The notes beneath the pieces are model-generated. The model ran no database searches and had not been told where the DNA came from. It was given only the letters and a program-made list of their open reading frames with translations. Of a DNA stretch of 64,000 nt, positions 13,065 through 23,299 are shown piece by piece. The position numbers were made by a program, and so were the translations under genes. The stretch comes from Moringa oleifera. Lineage: Eukaryota; Streptophyta; Magnoliopsida; Brassicales; Moringaceae. The stretch's first letter is position 1, and each line of letters starts with the position of its first letter. The DNA lies in the NCBI GenBank assembly GCA_021397835.1, contig JAJFZO010000049.1, forward strand, positions 9,553,001-9,617,000. The letters are read 5' to 3'.

Positions 13065-14756
13065 TGGAGGTTTAACAATTAAAAGATAAGCCTAAATGTA
13101 GGAATCCATACCAGTACCTATCGAAGAAGGACAAAAAATACATGTTCATTGCTACAGCTGCTGCTAATGTTGGCTAGATCATTACTACGACTAAGCAACA
13201 AAAAAACATACAGTTATCATGCGTAAAAAATATTACCAATAAAGGTGTTATTTTCCAAGTTAATAAGTATGTAGAAGGGATGGTAAAATCCTCCGCTAAC
13301 AATAAAAGGATAAGCCCCCATGTAGGAAACATTATTTGAAGTTACCAAAGGAACAATGAACTGTCCTCCCATTGCTCCTTTTTCATCATTACCTACAGAA
13401 TGTTGGCAACATCGTGCTGAAAAGAAACATTAGTCTCAAAATTGCTATAAAGTAAACCGTCCAAATCAAAAAATATATATATTAAGAGTTTGAAAAAATT
13501 TTCATTTCTAAAAAACATATTTGCAAGACGAAAGCATGTCTGAGAAAAATGAGGAAAAAAATAAAATTAAAAAATAAATCATCAAATCAAGAAAATCTTG
13601 GCAACTTCGATTATCTTGCCAAGAGAACAATTAATTATCTTGCCATGGCTTCTTCATCATTGCCTGCAAAATCTTGGCAACTTCATGCTCAAAAGAAACA
13701 TTAGTCTCAGAATTGCTTTAAATTAAACCATCCAAAACCAAAAATAAATATTAAGAGATTGTAACTATTGATTCCTAAAAAATATATTAACAAGATGAAG
13801 GATGTCTGAGAAAATCTAGGAAAAAATAAAATTAAAAAATAAATAATCAAATCAAAATAAATTTATAACATAAAAAATCAAAAAAGTTAAAAAAAAAATC
13901 TAATACCAATGAAGGTTTAACAATAAAAGGATAAGCCTAAATGTAGGAATCCATACCTGCTCCTATCGAAGAAGGACAAAAAATACTTGTTCACTGCTAC
14001 GGCTACTGCTAGTGTTGGACTAGATCATTACTACGACTAAGCAATAAAAAAACATACGGTTATCATGCGTAAAAAAATATTACCAATAAAGGTGCTATTT
14101 TCCAAGTTAATATGTGTGTAGAAGGGATGGTAAAATCCTCCGCTAACAATAAAAGGATAAGCCCCCATGTAGGAAACATTATTTGAAGTTACCAAAGGAA
14201 CAATGGATTGTCCTCCCATTGCTCCTTCTTCATCATTGCCTACAGAATGTTGGCAACATCATGCTGAAAAGAAACATTAATCTCAAAATTGTTATAAAGT
14301 AAACCGTCCAAAACAAAAAAAAAAATATTAGGAGTTTGAAAAAAATTTCATTTCTAAAAAACATATTTGCAAGACGAAAGCATGTCTGAGAAACATGAGG
14401 AAAAAATTAAAATTAAAAATAAATCATCAAATCAAGAAAATCTTGGCAAGTTCGATTATCTTGCCAAGGGACAAATCAATTATTTTGCCATTGCTTCTTC
14501 TTCATCATTGCTTGCAAAATCTTGGCAACTTCATGCTCAAAAGAAACATTAGTCTCAGAATTGCTATAAATTAAACCATCCAAAACCAAAAATAAATATT
14601 AAAAGATTGTAACTATTGATTCCTAAAAAATATATTAACAAGATGAAGGATGTCTGAGAAAATCTAAGAAAAAATAAAATTAAAAAATAAATAATGAAAT
14701 CAAGAAAATTTATAACATAAAAAATCAAAAAAGTTGAAGAAAAATCTAATACCAAT
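13065..14756. repeat. higher-order duplication, two ~846-bp composite units in satellite 1
   Basis: The blocks starting at 13,067 and 13,913 match over their whole length. Both contain a 575-bp unit plus an inserted partial unit that begins with gaaaatcttggcaa (13,597 and 14,437) and includes ttcgattatcttgccaa. They share variants seen nowhere else in the array, such as cctccgctaacaataaaagg and ttatcatgcgtaaaa. This is a two-copy higher-order repeat made by duplication of a one-and-a-half-unit segment. Confidence 0.85.
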
Positions 14757-17700
14757 GAAAGTTTAACAATAAAATGATAAGCGCGAATGTAGGAATCCAT
14801 ACCTGCCCCTAACGAAGAAGCAACCAAAAATACCAGTTCATTGCTACAGATACTGCTACTATTAATGCTAGATCACTGCTGCGGTTAAGCAACAGAAAAA
14901 CATACAATTATAATGCATAGAAAAATATTGCCGATAAAGGTGCTATTATTCAAGATAATATGTATGTACAAGGATGGTAGAATCTTTCCCTTAACAATAA
15001 ATGGATCAGCCCCCATGTAGAAAACCATATTTGAAGTTACAAAGGAAACCATCGATTATCGTGCCATTACTCCTTCTTTACCATTGCTTGCAGAATCTTT
15101 ACAAGATCGTGCTCAAAATAACCATTAGTTTAAGAGCTGCTATAAAGTAAACCATTCAAAACTATATATATTAGGAGTTTGTAAATTTTCATTCCTAAAA
15201 AACAAATTAACAAGATGAAAGCATGTATCAAAAAATCGAGAAAAAAATAAAATTAAAAAATAAATAATCAAATCAAGAAAATTTACAACATAAAAATCAA
15301 AAAAGTTGAAAAAAATCCAATACCAATGGAGGTTTAACAATAAAAAGATAAGTCCTAATGTAGGAATCCATACCTGCACCTACCGAAGAAGTAACAAAAA
15401 ATACCATTTATTGCTATAGCTACTGCTAGTGCTAGTGCTAGATCACTGCTATTGCTAAGCAACAAAAAAAAACATACAATTATGATGCATAAAAAAATAT
15501 TACCGATAAAGGTGCTATTTTCCAAGATAATAAGTACGTACAAGGGATGGTGGAATCCCCCCTTGACAATAAATGGATAAGCTCCCTTGCACAAAACCTT
15601 ATTTGGTGCTACCAAGGGAACAATTGGTTATCCTGCCACTGCTTCTTCTTCATCATTGCTTACAGAATCTTGGCAACATTATGCTCAAAAGAAACATTAG
15701 TCTCATAATTGTTATAAACTAAACCATCCAGAACAAAAAAACAAATTAGGAATTTGTAACTTTTGATTCCTAAAAAACATGTTAACAAGATGAAAGCCTG
15801 TTTGAAAAAATCGAGGAAAAAAATCAAATTAGAAAATCAATAATCAAATCAAGAAAATTTACAACTTAAAAAATCAAAAAGTTAAAAAAAATCCAATATC
15901 AATGGAGGTTTAACAATAAAAAGATAAGCCTAAATGTAGGAATCCACACCGACACTTACCGAAGAAGCAACAAAAATATCAATTCATTACTACAACTACT
16001 GCTACCACTAGTGCTAGATCACTGCTGCAGCTAAGCAACAAAAAAACATAAGATTATAATGCATAGAAAAATATTGCCGATAAAGGTCATATTTTTCAAG
16101 ATAATAAGTATGTACAAGGGATGGTAGAATCCTCCCTTAACAATAAATGGATAAGCCCCCTTGCACGAAACATTAATTGAAGTTATAAAGGGAACAATCG
16201 ACTGTCCTGCCATTGCTCCTTCTTCATCATTGCCTACAAAATCTTGGCAATATCGTGCTGAAAAAAACATTAGTCTCAGAGTTGCTATAAAGTGAACCAT
16301 CCAAAACAAAAAAAAAAAAAAATATTAAGAGTTTGTAACTTTTCGTTCTTAAAAAACATATTAACAAGATGAAAGTAAGTGTGAGAAAATCAAGGAAAAA
16401 AATAAAATTGAAAAATCAATAATCAAATCAAGAAAATTTATCATATAAAAAATCAAAAAAGTTGAAAAGAATGCAATACCAATGGAGGTTTAATAACAAA
16501 AAGATAAGCCCGAATGTTGGAATCCATACCTACACGTACCGAACAAGCAACAAAAAATACCACTTTATTGCTATAGCTACTGCAACTGCTAGTCTCAGAG
16601 TTGCTACAAAGTGAACCATCCAAAACAAAAAAAAAATATTAGGAGTTTGTAACTTTTCTCTCCTAAAAAACATATTAACAAGATGAAAGTATGTATGAAA
16701 AAATTGTGAAAAAATAAAATTAAAAAATAAATAATCAAAGCAAGAAAATTTATAACTTCAAAAATCAAAAAAGTAAAAAACAATCCAATACCAATGGAGG
16801 TTTAGCAATAAAAAGATAAGCCCGAATGTAGGAATCCATACCTGCACCTACCGAACAAGCAACAAAAAATATTAGTTTATTGCTACAGCTACTGCTAGTG
16901 CTAGATCACTACTACGGCTAAGCAACAAAAAAACATATGATTATGATGCATAGAAAAATATTACCGATAAAAGTGTTGTTTTCCAAGATAATAAGTATGT
17001 ACAAGGGATGGTAGAATCCTCCGTTAGCAATAAATGGGTAAGCCCCTATGCAAGAAACCTTATTTGTTGTTTCCAAGGGAAGAATCGATTGTTTTGCCAT
17101 TGCATCTTCTTCATCATTGCCTACAGAATCTTGGCAATATTGTGCTCAAAAGAAATATTAGTCTCAGAGTTGCTATAAAGTAAACCATCCAAAAAAAATT
17201 AGGAGATTGTAGCTTTTCATTCCTAAAAAACTTATTAACAAGTTGAAACCATATTTGAGAAAATTGAGGAAAAAATAAAATTAGAAAATAAATAATCAGA
17301 TCAAAAAAAATCATAACATAAAAAAATCAAAAAAAGTTGAAAAAAAATATAATACCAATGGAGGTTTACGAATAAAAAGATAAGCCCAAATTTAGGAATC
17401 CATACCTCCACCTACAGAAGAAACAACAGAAAATACCAATTCATTGCTACAGCTACTGCTAGTACTAGATCGCTATTATGGCTAAGCAACCAAAAAACAT
17501 ACCATTATGATGTATAGAAAAATATAACCAATAAAGATGCTATTTTTCAAGATAATAAGTATGTACAAAGGATGGTAGAATCCTCCCTTAACAATAAATG
17601 GATAAGCCCCCATGCAGAAAATAATATTTGGTGTTAGCAAGGGAACAATCGATTGTCGCGCCATTGCTGCTTCTTCATCATTGCTTGCAAAATCTTTGCA

Positions 17701-18884
17701 ACATCATGCTCAAAAGAAACATTAGTCTTAAAGTTGCTATAAAGTAAATCATCCAAAACAAAATATATATATATGAGGAGTTTGTAACTTATCATTCCTA
17801 AAAAAATATATTAACAAGATGAAAGTATGTTTGAGAAAATCGAGGAAAAAAATAAAATTAGTAAATAGATAATCAAATTAGGAAAATTTATAACATAAAA
17901 AATCAAAAAAGTTGAAAAAAATCCAATACCAATGGAGGTTTAACAATAAAAAGATAAGCCCGAATGTTGGAATCCATACCTGCACCTACCGAAAGAGCAA
18001 CAAAAAATACTAGTTTATTGCTATGACCACTGCTACTGGTAGTGCTAGATCACTGCTAATGCTAGGCAGCAAAAAAACATACGATCACGATGCATAGAAA
18101 AATGTTACCGATAAAAGTGCTATTTTCTAAGATAATAATGTAACAGTTGAAGAATTTTTTAGAGTATAACTAACTAGCAAGCTTAAAAGCATTGATAAAG
18201 AGGCCATAAGTGAAACCCATCTTGAAGTTTTTCTGAAGTGCAATAGGAAAAGTCACCTTGGGTCGACAATAATAAAACTTGATAACATACTCTGTTAGAA
18301 GAACACATAGTTCAGCGGCGATAATATCACTAACTCATGGAGCTCCAAATAAGAAAGAGATTTTTTTCTGCCACATAAAAGCCACCCAACAAAGAGATGT
18401 GGCTTGAATTCCATATAAATGAATATTAAAATAGAAAAAACATTGTCTAGAATAACCAAATCCAAATTCATTATCAAGAAAAGTAATCAACCTTCGGGTG
18501 CTTTCTTTGGATGTTCCACTTATGGTTATGCAATACTGCAATATTTTCATTCTGATCACCGAGTAACGTAACCTATAAACGCTGACTTTAATTAGAAAAT
18601 AGGATGCATATCTAAACTGTTACTCCATCTAAACTGTTATTGCAATGGCTAGTGCTATCCTACTGCCTACTGCATCTAAATGACTACTGCTACTACCTAC
18701 AGGATCTAAACTACAACATCTATACTCCTATTGCTATACTGCCACTGCTGTACTTTTATCCTGCTAAAACTATGCCGCTATACTGCTACTGCTTCTACAC
18801 TGGTAGACTGCCATACTGATATACAGATGTATAAAATGCAGCTAAAACACTTACCACAGTTCATGTTTCACAAAAGTGACTCAT

Positions 18885-18967
18885 CTCATCAACAAATATA
18901 CAAACAGGGGCTAGCTTGCTGGCGAAGCAGAAAAGAGCATTTTGAGCTTTCCACCATCTCCAAACCA
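18885..18967 (-). pseudogene. AAA-ATPase exon relic, copy 1 (pore loop to Walker B)
   Basis: After an acceptor (acatgttacag) the minus strand reads WFGDGGKLK, then after a one-base frame slip ALFCFASKLAPVCIFVDE. In plant ATAD1/katanin-like AAA ATPases the matching stretch is a pore-loop WFGEGEK followed by a helix and the Walker B strand IFVDE. From my memory of the family, WFG to VDE is 28 codons (84 nt); this relic is 83 nt, so one base is missing. The expected donor after GAG reads atgagt instead of gtgagt. Walker A and the rest of the domain are not recognisable in the unit. Non-functional; family call is moderately sure. Confidence 0.6.
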
Positions 18968-19972
18968 CTGTAACATGTGGGGAAAGTAACATAGAAAAAG
19001 AACAAGGAAATGATGAGACAATCAAAAAGATTAGCAGAAAGTCAAAAATGAATATCAAGAATAAGAAACAAAAGTTCAGAAAATGTATGGCTCGAAATAG
19101 CCATAAAATATATCTCGTGAAATTTTTCGAAAAACATCTATGTAAAGAAGTCAACATAAATTTTACAGAATCATGGCTGTAAAGTAGTCAAGATAGATTT
19201 TGCAAAAAAAAATTCTATAAGGGATCCAACACACAGATTTTATAGAAATCATCTCCATAAACAAGTTGACATAGATATTCCACCCAGCAAAGAGCATGCT
19301 GCTCAAAAGAAAGCAACAGTTGAAGAGTTTTCTCAGGCATAACTAACTAGCATGCTTAAAGCATCGATAAAAAGGCCATAAGTAAAACCCATCTTGAAGA
19401 TTTTTAGGAGAGCAATAGAAAAAGTTACGTTTGGTCAACTGTAATAGAACCTTGTAACATACTGAATTAAGAGAACATATAATACAGCAGCGATGATATC
19501 ATGGACTCCTAGAGCTCCAAATGACAAAAAGATTTTTTCTACCGTATGAAGGCCACCCAACAAGGAGATGTAACTTGAATTCCATAATAATGAATATTAA
19601 AATAAGAAAAACATTGTACAAAATAACCAAATATAAATTTAGAATCAAGAAAAAGAATCAACCTTTGGGTGCCTTCTCTCGATACTCCATTCACGGTTAT
19701 GCAATGCTGTAATATTTCCATTCTGATCACAGAGTAGCTTAACCATCTAAACTACTACTGCTACTATCTGCTGCATCTAAACTGCTATTGCCACTGCCTC
19801 CTCCTGCATCTAAACTGCAAATTCTATACTCCAACAACTATACTGCTACTGTTGTACTACTATCCTGCCACAGCTATGCTGCTACACTTCGATACCACCA
19901 CACTGCTAGGCTGATATATAAAATGCAGCTAAAACACTTACCTTAGGTCATGTTTTCACAAAAGAGACTCAT

Positions 19973-20055
19973 CTAATCAACAAATATAATGATAGGGACT
20001 AGCTTGCTCGCAAAGGAGAAAAGAGTCTTTTAAGCTTTCCAGTATCTCCAAACTA
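19973..20055 (-). pseudogene. AAA-ATPase exon relic, copy 2
   Basis: Same 83-nt segment with the same missing base. In this copy the first codon is TAG in place of TGG (Trp), and the Walker B glutamate codon GAG is TAG. The donor position reads atgagt. It is the most decayed of the four copies. Confidence 0.58.
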
Positions 20056-20430
20056 CTGTAACATGTGAAGAAAGTAACATAGAAGAAGAACAAGGAAATG
20101 ATGAGGAATTCAAGAAGATCAGTAGAAAGTCAAAGTTGAATTTCTAGAATAAGAAACAAAAGTTCAGAAAACTTAAGGCTCAAAATAGCCAACAAATATA
20201 TCTGGTGGAATTTTACGAAAAACATCTATGTAGAGAAGTCAAGATAGATTTTACAAAATCTTGGCTGTAGAGTAGTCAAGATAAATTTTACAGAAAAAAT
20301 CTCCATAAAGGATCTAAGACAAAGATTTTATAGAAATCATCTCCATAGACAAATTGATCGAGATATTCCTCCCAGAAAAGAGCATGCTGCTCAAAAGAAT
20401 GTAACTATTGAAGAGTTTTCTCAGGCATAA

Positions 20431-20814
20431 CTAACTAGCAACCTTAAAAGCATCGATAAAAAGGCCATAAGTGGAAGCCATCTTGAAGTTTTTTTGGAGA
20501 GCAATAGGAAAAGTTACCTTGGGTCGACTGTAATAGAACCTGGTAACATACTGTATTAGAAAAACACATAATACACCAGTGATAATATCGCTTACTCCTG
20601 GAGCTCCAAATGACAGATTTTTTCTGCTACAGAGAAGCCATTCAAGAATGAGATGTAACTTGAATTCCGTAGAAATGAATATTAAAATAAGAAAAACATT
20701 GTACAGAATAACAAAATCAAAATTCTGTATAAGAAAAAGAATTAACCTTTGGGTGCCTTCTCTGGATACTCCACTCATGGTTATGCAATGCTGCAATATT
20801 TCCATTCTGATCAC
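20431..20814 (-). pseudogene. unidentified membrane-like reading frame of satellite 2, copy 3
   Basis: The minus strand is open for 127 codons, starting MIRMEILQHCIT and ending GLFIDAFKVAS. It contains splice-like breaks: a donor after GGCACCCAAAG (gttaattc), and ctaatacag before a short TATGTTACCAGG segment that ends CCCAAG with donor gtaactt. The real coding parts are therefore probably short exons around GVSREGTQ and YVTRFYYSRPK. Copies: 18,170-18,559 (broken), 19,539-19,730 (partial), about 21,650-21,990 (broken) and 22,731-23,114. I do not recognise the family and cannot say whether it belongs to the AAA-ATPase source gene. Confidence 0.4.
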
Positions 20815-20869
20815 AGAGTAGCTAAACCTCTAGATGCTGACTCTAATTAGAAAATATGATGCATATCTA

Positions 20870-21145
20870 AACTGCTACTCCATCTAAACTGCTGCTGCAA
20901 TGGCTATTGCTGCCCCATCTAAACTACTACTGCCACTGCCCCCATCTAAAGTGCTACTGCTACTGCTACTGCATATTGCCTATTGCCTACATCTAAATTA
21001 CTACTGCTACTGTCTACTGCCTACTGCCTACAGCATCTAAACTGCAACTGCTATACTCATATTGCTATACTACCACTGCTGTACTCCTATCCTGCTAAAG
21101 CTATGCTGCTATACTGCTACTGCTGCTGTTACACTGGTATACTGC
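20870..21145. repeat. imperfect CTGCTACTG / ATCTAAACTG short repeats
   Basis: Short words ctgctactg, tactgcc and catctaaactg recur in tight succession. The same segment recurs once per satellite 2 unit: about 18,610-18,800, 19,740-19,905, 20,870-21,145, 22,050-22,215 and 23,170-23,300. In the last one a ~27-bp word around tgcctacagcatcaaaactg is repeated in tandem. Length differences here account for part of the unit-size variation. Confidence 0.85.
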
Positions 21146-21210
21146 TATACGGATGTGTAAAATGCAGCTAAGACACTTAGTGGAGGTCATGTTTCACAGG
21201 AGTGACTCAC

Positions 21211-21293
21211 CTCATCAACAAATATACTGACAAGGGCTAGCTTGCTGGCAAAGCATAAAAGAGTCTTCTGAGCTTTCCACCATCTCCAAACCA
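21211..21293 (-). pseudogene. AAA-ATPase exon relic, copy 3
   Basis: Same 83-nt segment. The Walker B end reads SIFVDE and is followed directly by an intact consensus donor gtgagt. The acceptor is gttatag. The shared one-base deletion still splits the frame between GGK and LCFASKL. Confidence 0.6.
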
Positions 21294-22272
21294 CTATAAC
21301 ATGTGAAGAAAGTAACAAACAAGGAAATGATGAGGCAATCAAAAAGATCAGCAAAAAGTCAAAAATGAATATCAAGAATAAGAAACAAAAATTCAGGCTC
21401 AAAATAGCCAACAAATATATCAGGTGGAATTTAACGAAAAACGTCTATATAGAGAAGTCAAGATAGATTTTACAAAGTCAGGGTTGTAGGGTAGTGAAGA
21501 TAGATTATACAAAAAAAATCTTCATAGAGGATCCAATACAGAGATTTTAAAGAAATCATCTCTATAGACAAGTTGATAGAGATGTTCCTCCCAATAAAGA
21601 GCATGCTACTCAAAAGAATGTAACAGTTGAAGAATTTTTTCAGGTATAACTAACTAGCAAGCTCAAAAGCATTGGTAAAGAGGCCATAAGTGAAACCCAT
21701 CTTGGAGTTTTTTAGGAGAGCAATAGGAAAAGTTACCTTAGGAGAACACATAATATAGCATCGATAATATCAGTTACTCCTAGAGCTCCAAATGACAGGT
21801 GTTTTCTACTACAGAAAAGCCCCCCAATAGGGAGATGTAACATGAATTCCGTAGAAATGAATATTAAAAATGAGAAAAACATTGCACAGAGTAACAAAAT
21901 CAAAATTCTGTATCAAGAAAAAGAGTCAACCTTTGGGTGCTTTTTCTGGGTACTCCACTTTATGCAATGCTGCAATACTTTTATTCTAATCACAGAGTAG
22001 TTGAACCTCTAGATGCTAACTCTAATTAGAAAATAGGATCATATTTACACTGCTACTCCATCTAAACTGGTATTGTGATGGCTACTGCTGCCCCATGTAT
22101 ACTGCTAGTGCTACTGCCAACTGCATTTAAACAGCAATTGCTATACCCCTACTACAATGTTGCTGCTGCTGTACTACTATCCTCCTACTGCTATACTGCC
22201 ATACTGCTACACTCATATATAAAATGCAGCTAAAACATTTACCGCATGTCATGTTTCATAGGAGTGACTCAC

Positions 22273-22355
22273 CTCATCAACAAATATACTGATAGGGGCT
22301 AGCTTTCTGTCAAAGGAGAAAAGAGCCTTTTAAACTTTTCAACATCGCCGAACCA
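22273..22355 (-). pseudogene. AAA-ATPase exon relic, copy 4
   Basis: Same 83-nt length, with acceptor acatgttacag and donor gtgagt both present. It reads WFGDVEK-like at the start (a G-to-V change against the other copies) and SIFVDE at the end, in a different frame from the start. Confidence 0.58.
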
Positions 22356-22730
22356 CTGTAACATGTGAAGAAAGTAACATAGAAGAAGAACAAGGAAATG
22401 ATGAGGCAATCAAGAAGATCGGTAGAAAGTCAAAGTTGAATATCTAGAATAAGAAACAAAAGTTTAGAAAAAGTACGGTTCGAAATAGCCAACAAATATA
22501 CCCGGTGGAATTTTATGAAAAACATTTACGTAGAGGAGTCAAGATAGATTTTACAGAATCAGGGCTGTAGAGTAGTCAAGATAGATTTTACAAAAAAAAT
22601 ATCTATAGAGGATCCAACACAGAGATTTTACAGAAATCATCTCCATGGACAAGTTGACAGAGATATTCCTCCTAGCAAAGAGCATGCTGCTCAAAAGAAT
22701 GTAATAGTTGAAGAGTTTTTTCATGCATAA

Positions 22731-23114
22731 CTAGCTGGCAAGATTAAAAGCATCGAGAAAGAGGCCATAAGTGAAACCCATCTTAGAGTTTTTTAGGAGA
22801 GCAACAGGAAAAATTACCTTGGGTTGACAGTAATAGAACTTCGTAACATACCCTGTTAGGAGAACACATAGTACAGCGGCGATAATATTACTTGACTCTT
22901 GGAGCTCCAAATGAGAAAGAGATTTTTTCTGCCACATAAAAGCCACCAAACAAGGAGATGTAACATGAATTCCATATAAATGAATATCAAAATAAGAAAA
23001 ACATTGTCTAGAATAACCAAATCTAAATTCAGTATCAAGAAAAAAAAAATCAACCTTTCGGGTGCCTTCTCTGGATACTCCACTTACAGTTATGCAATGT
23101 TGCATTCTGATCAC
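22731..23114 (-). pseudogene. unidentified reading frame of satellite 2, copy 5
   Basis: Homologous to 20,431-20,814 and of the same 127-codon length, ending MGFTYGLFLDAFNLAS. The splice-like donor after TACCC..GAAAG and the YVTKFYYCQPK segment are kept. A run of nine A on the plus strand (23,041-23,049) lies in the intron-like part. Length equality with copy 3 is more likely due to recent shared descent than to coding constraint. Confidence 0.38.
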
Positions 23115-23299
23115 AGAGTAGCTGAACCTCTAGATGCTGACTGTAATTAGAAAATAGTATGCATATTAAACTGGTACTCCATCTAAACAGCTATTGTGAT
23201 GGCTATTGCTGCCCCATCAAAACTGCTACTGCCATTGCCTACAGCATCAAAACTGCTACTGCCTTTGCCTACAGCATCAAAACTGCTACTGCTACTAAC

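Larger units (their letters stand above)
1..18138 (-). repeat. ~575-bp satellite array, about 31 head-to-tail copies
   Basis: A landmark (gaggtttaacaataaaaaga followed by taagcccgaatgtagg) recurs near 10, 577, 1145, 1733, 2306, 2878, 3384, 4189, 4787, 5305, 5854, 6400, 6979, 7559, 8425, 8993, 9592, 10168, 10767, 11343, 11878, 12466, 13067, 13913, 14757, 15329, 15905, 16484, 16797, 17359 and 17934, always in the same orientation. Typical spacing is 570-600 bp. Shorter or hybrid units lie around 3384-4189, 7559-8425 and 16484-16797. The array begins before the window and ends at satellite 2. Strand is given as minus because splice-like signals and the longest shared open frame are on that strand. 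Open frames inside it are repeat copies, not independent genes. No similarity to a known transposon was recognised. Confidence 0.95.

Noticed and set aside
1..18138. CRISPR-like array reading of the long tandem repeat
   Set aside because: Units are ~575 bp, degenerate and without unique spacers of constant size; plant nuclear context.
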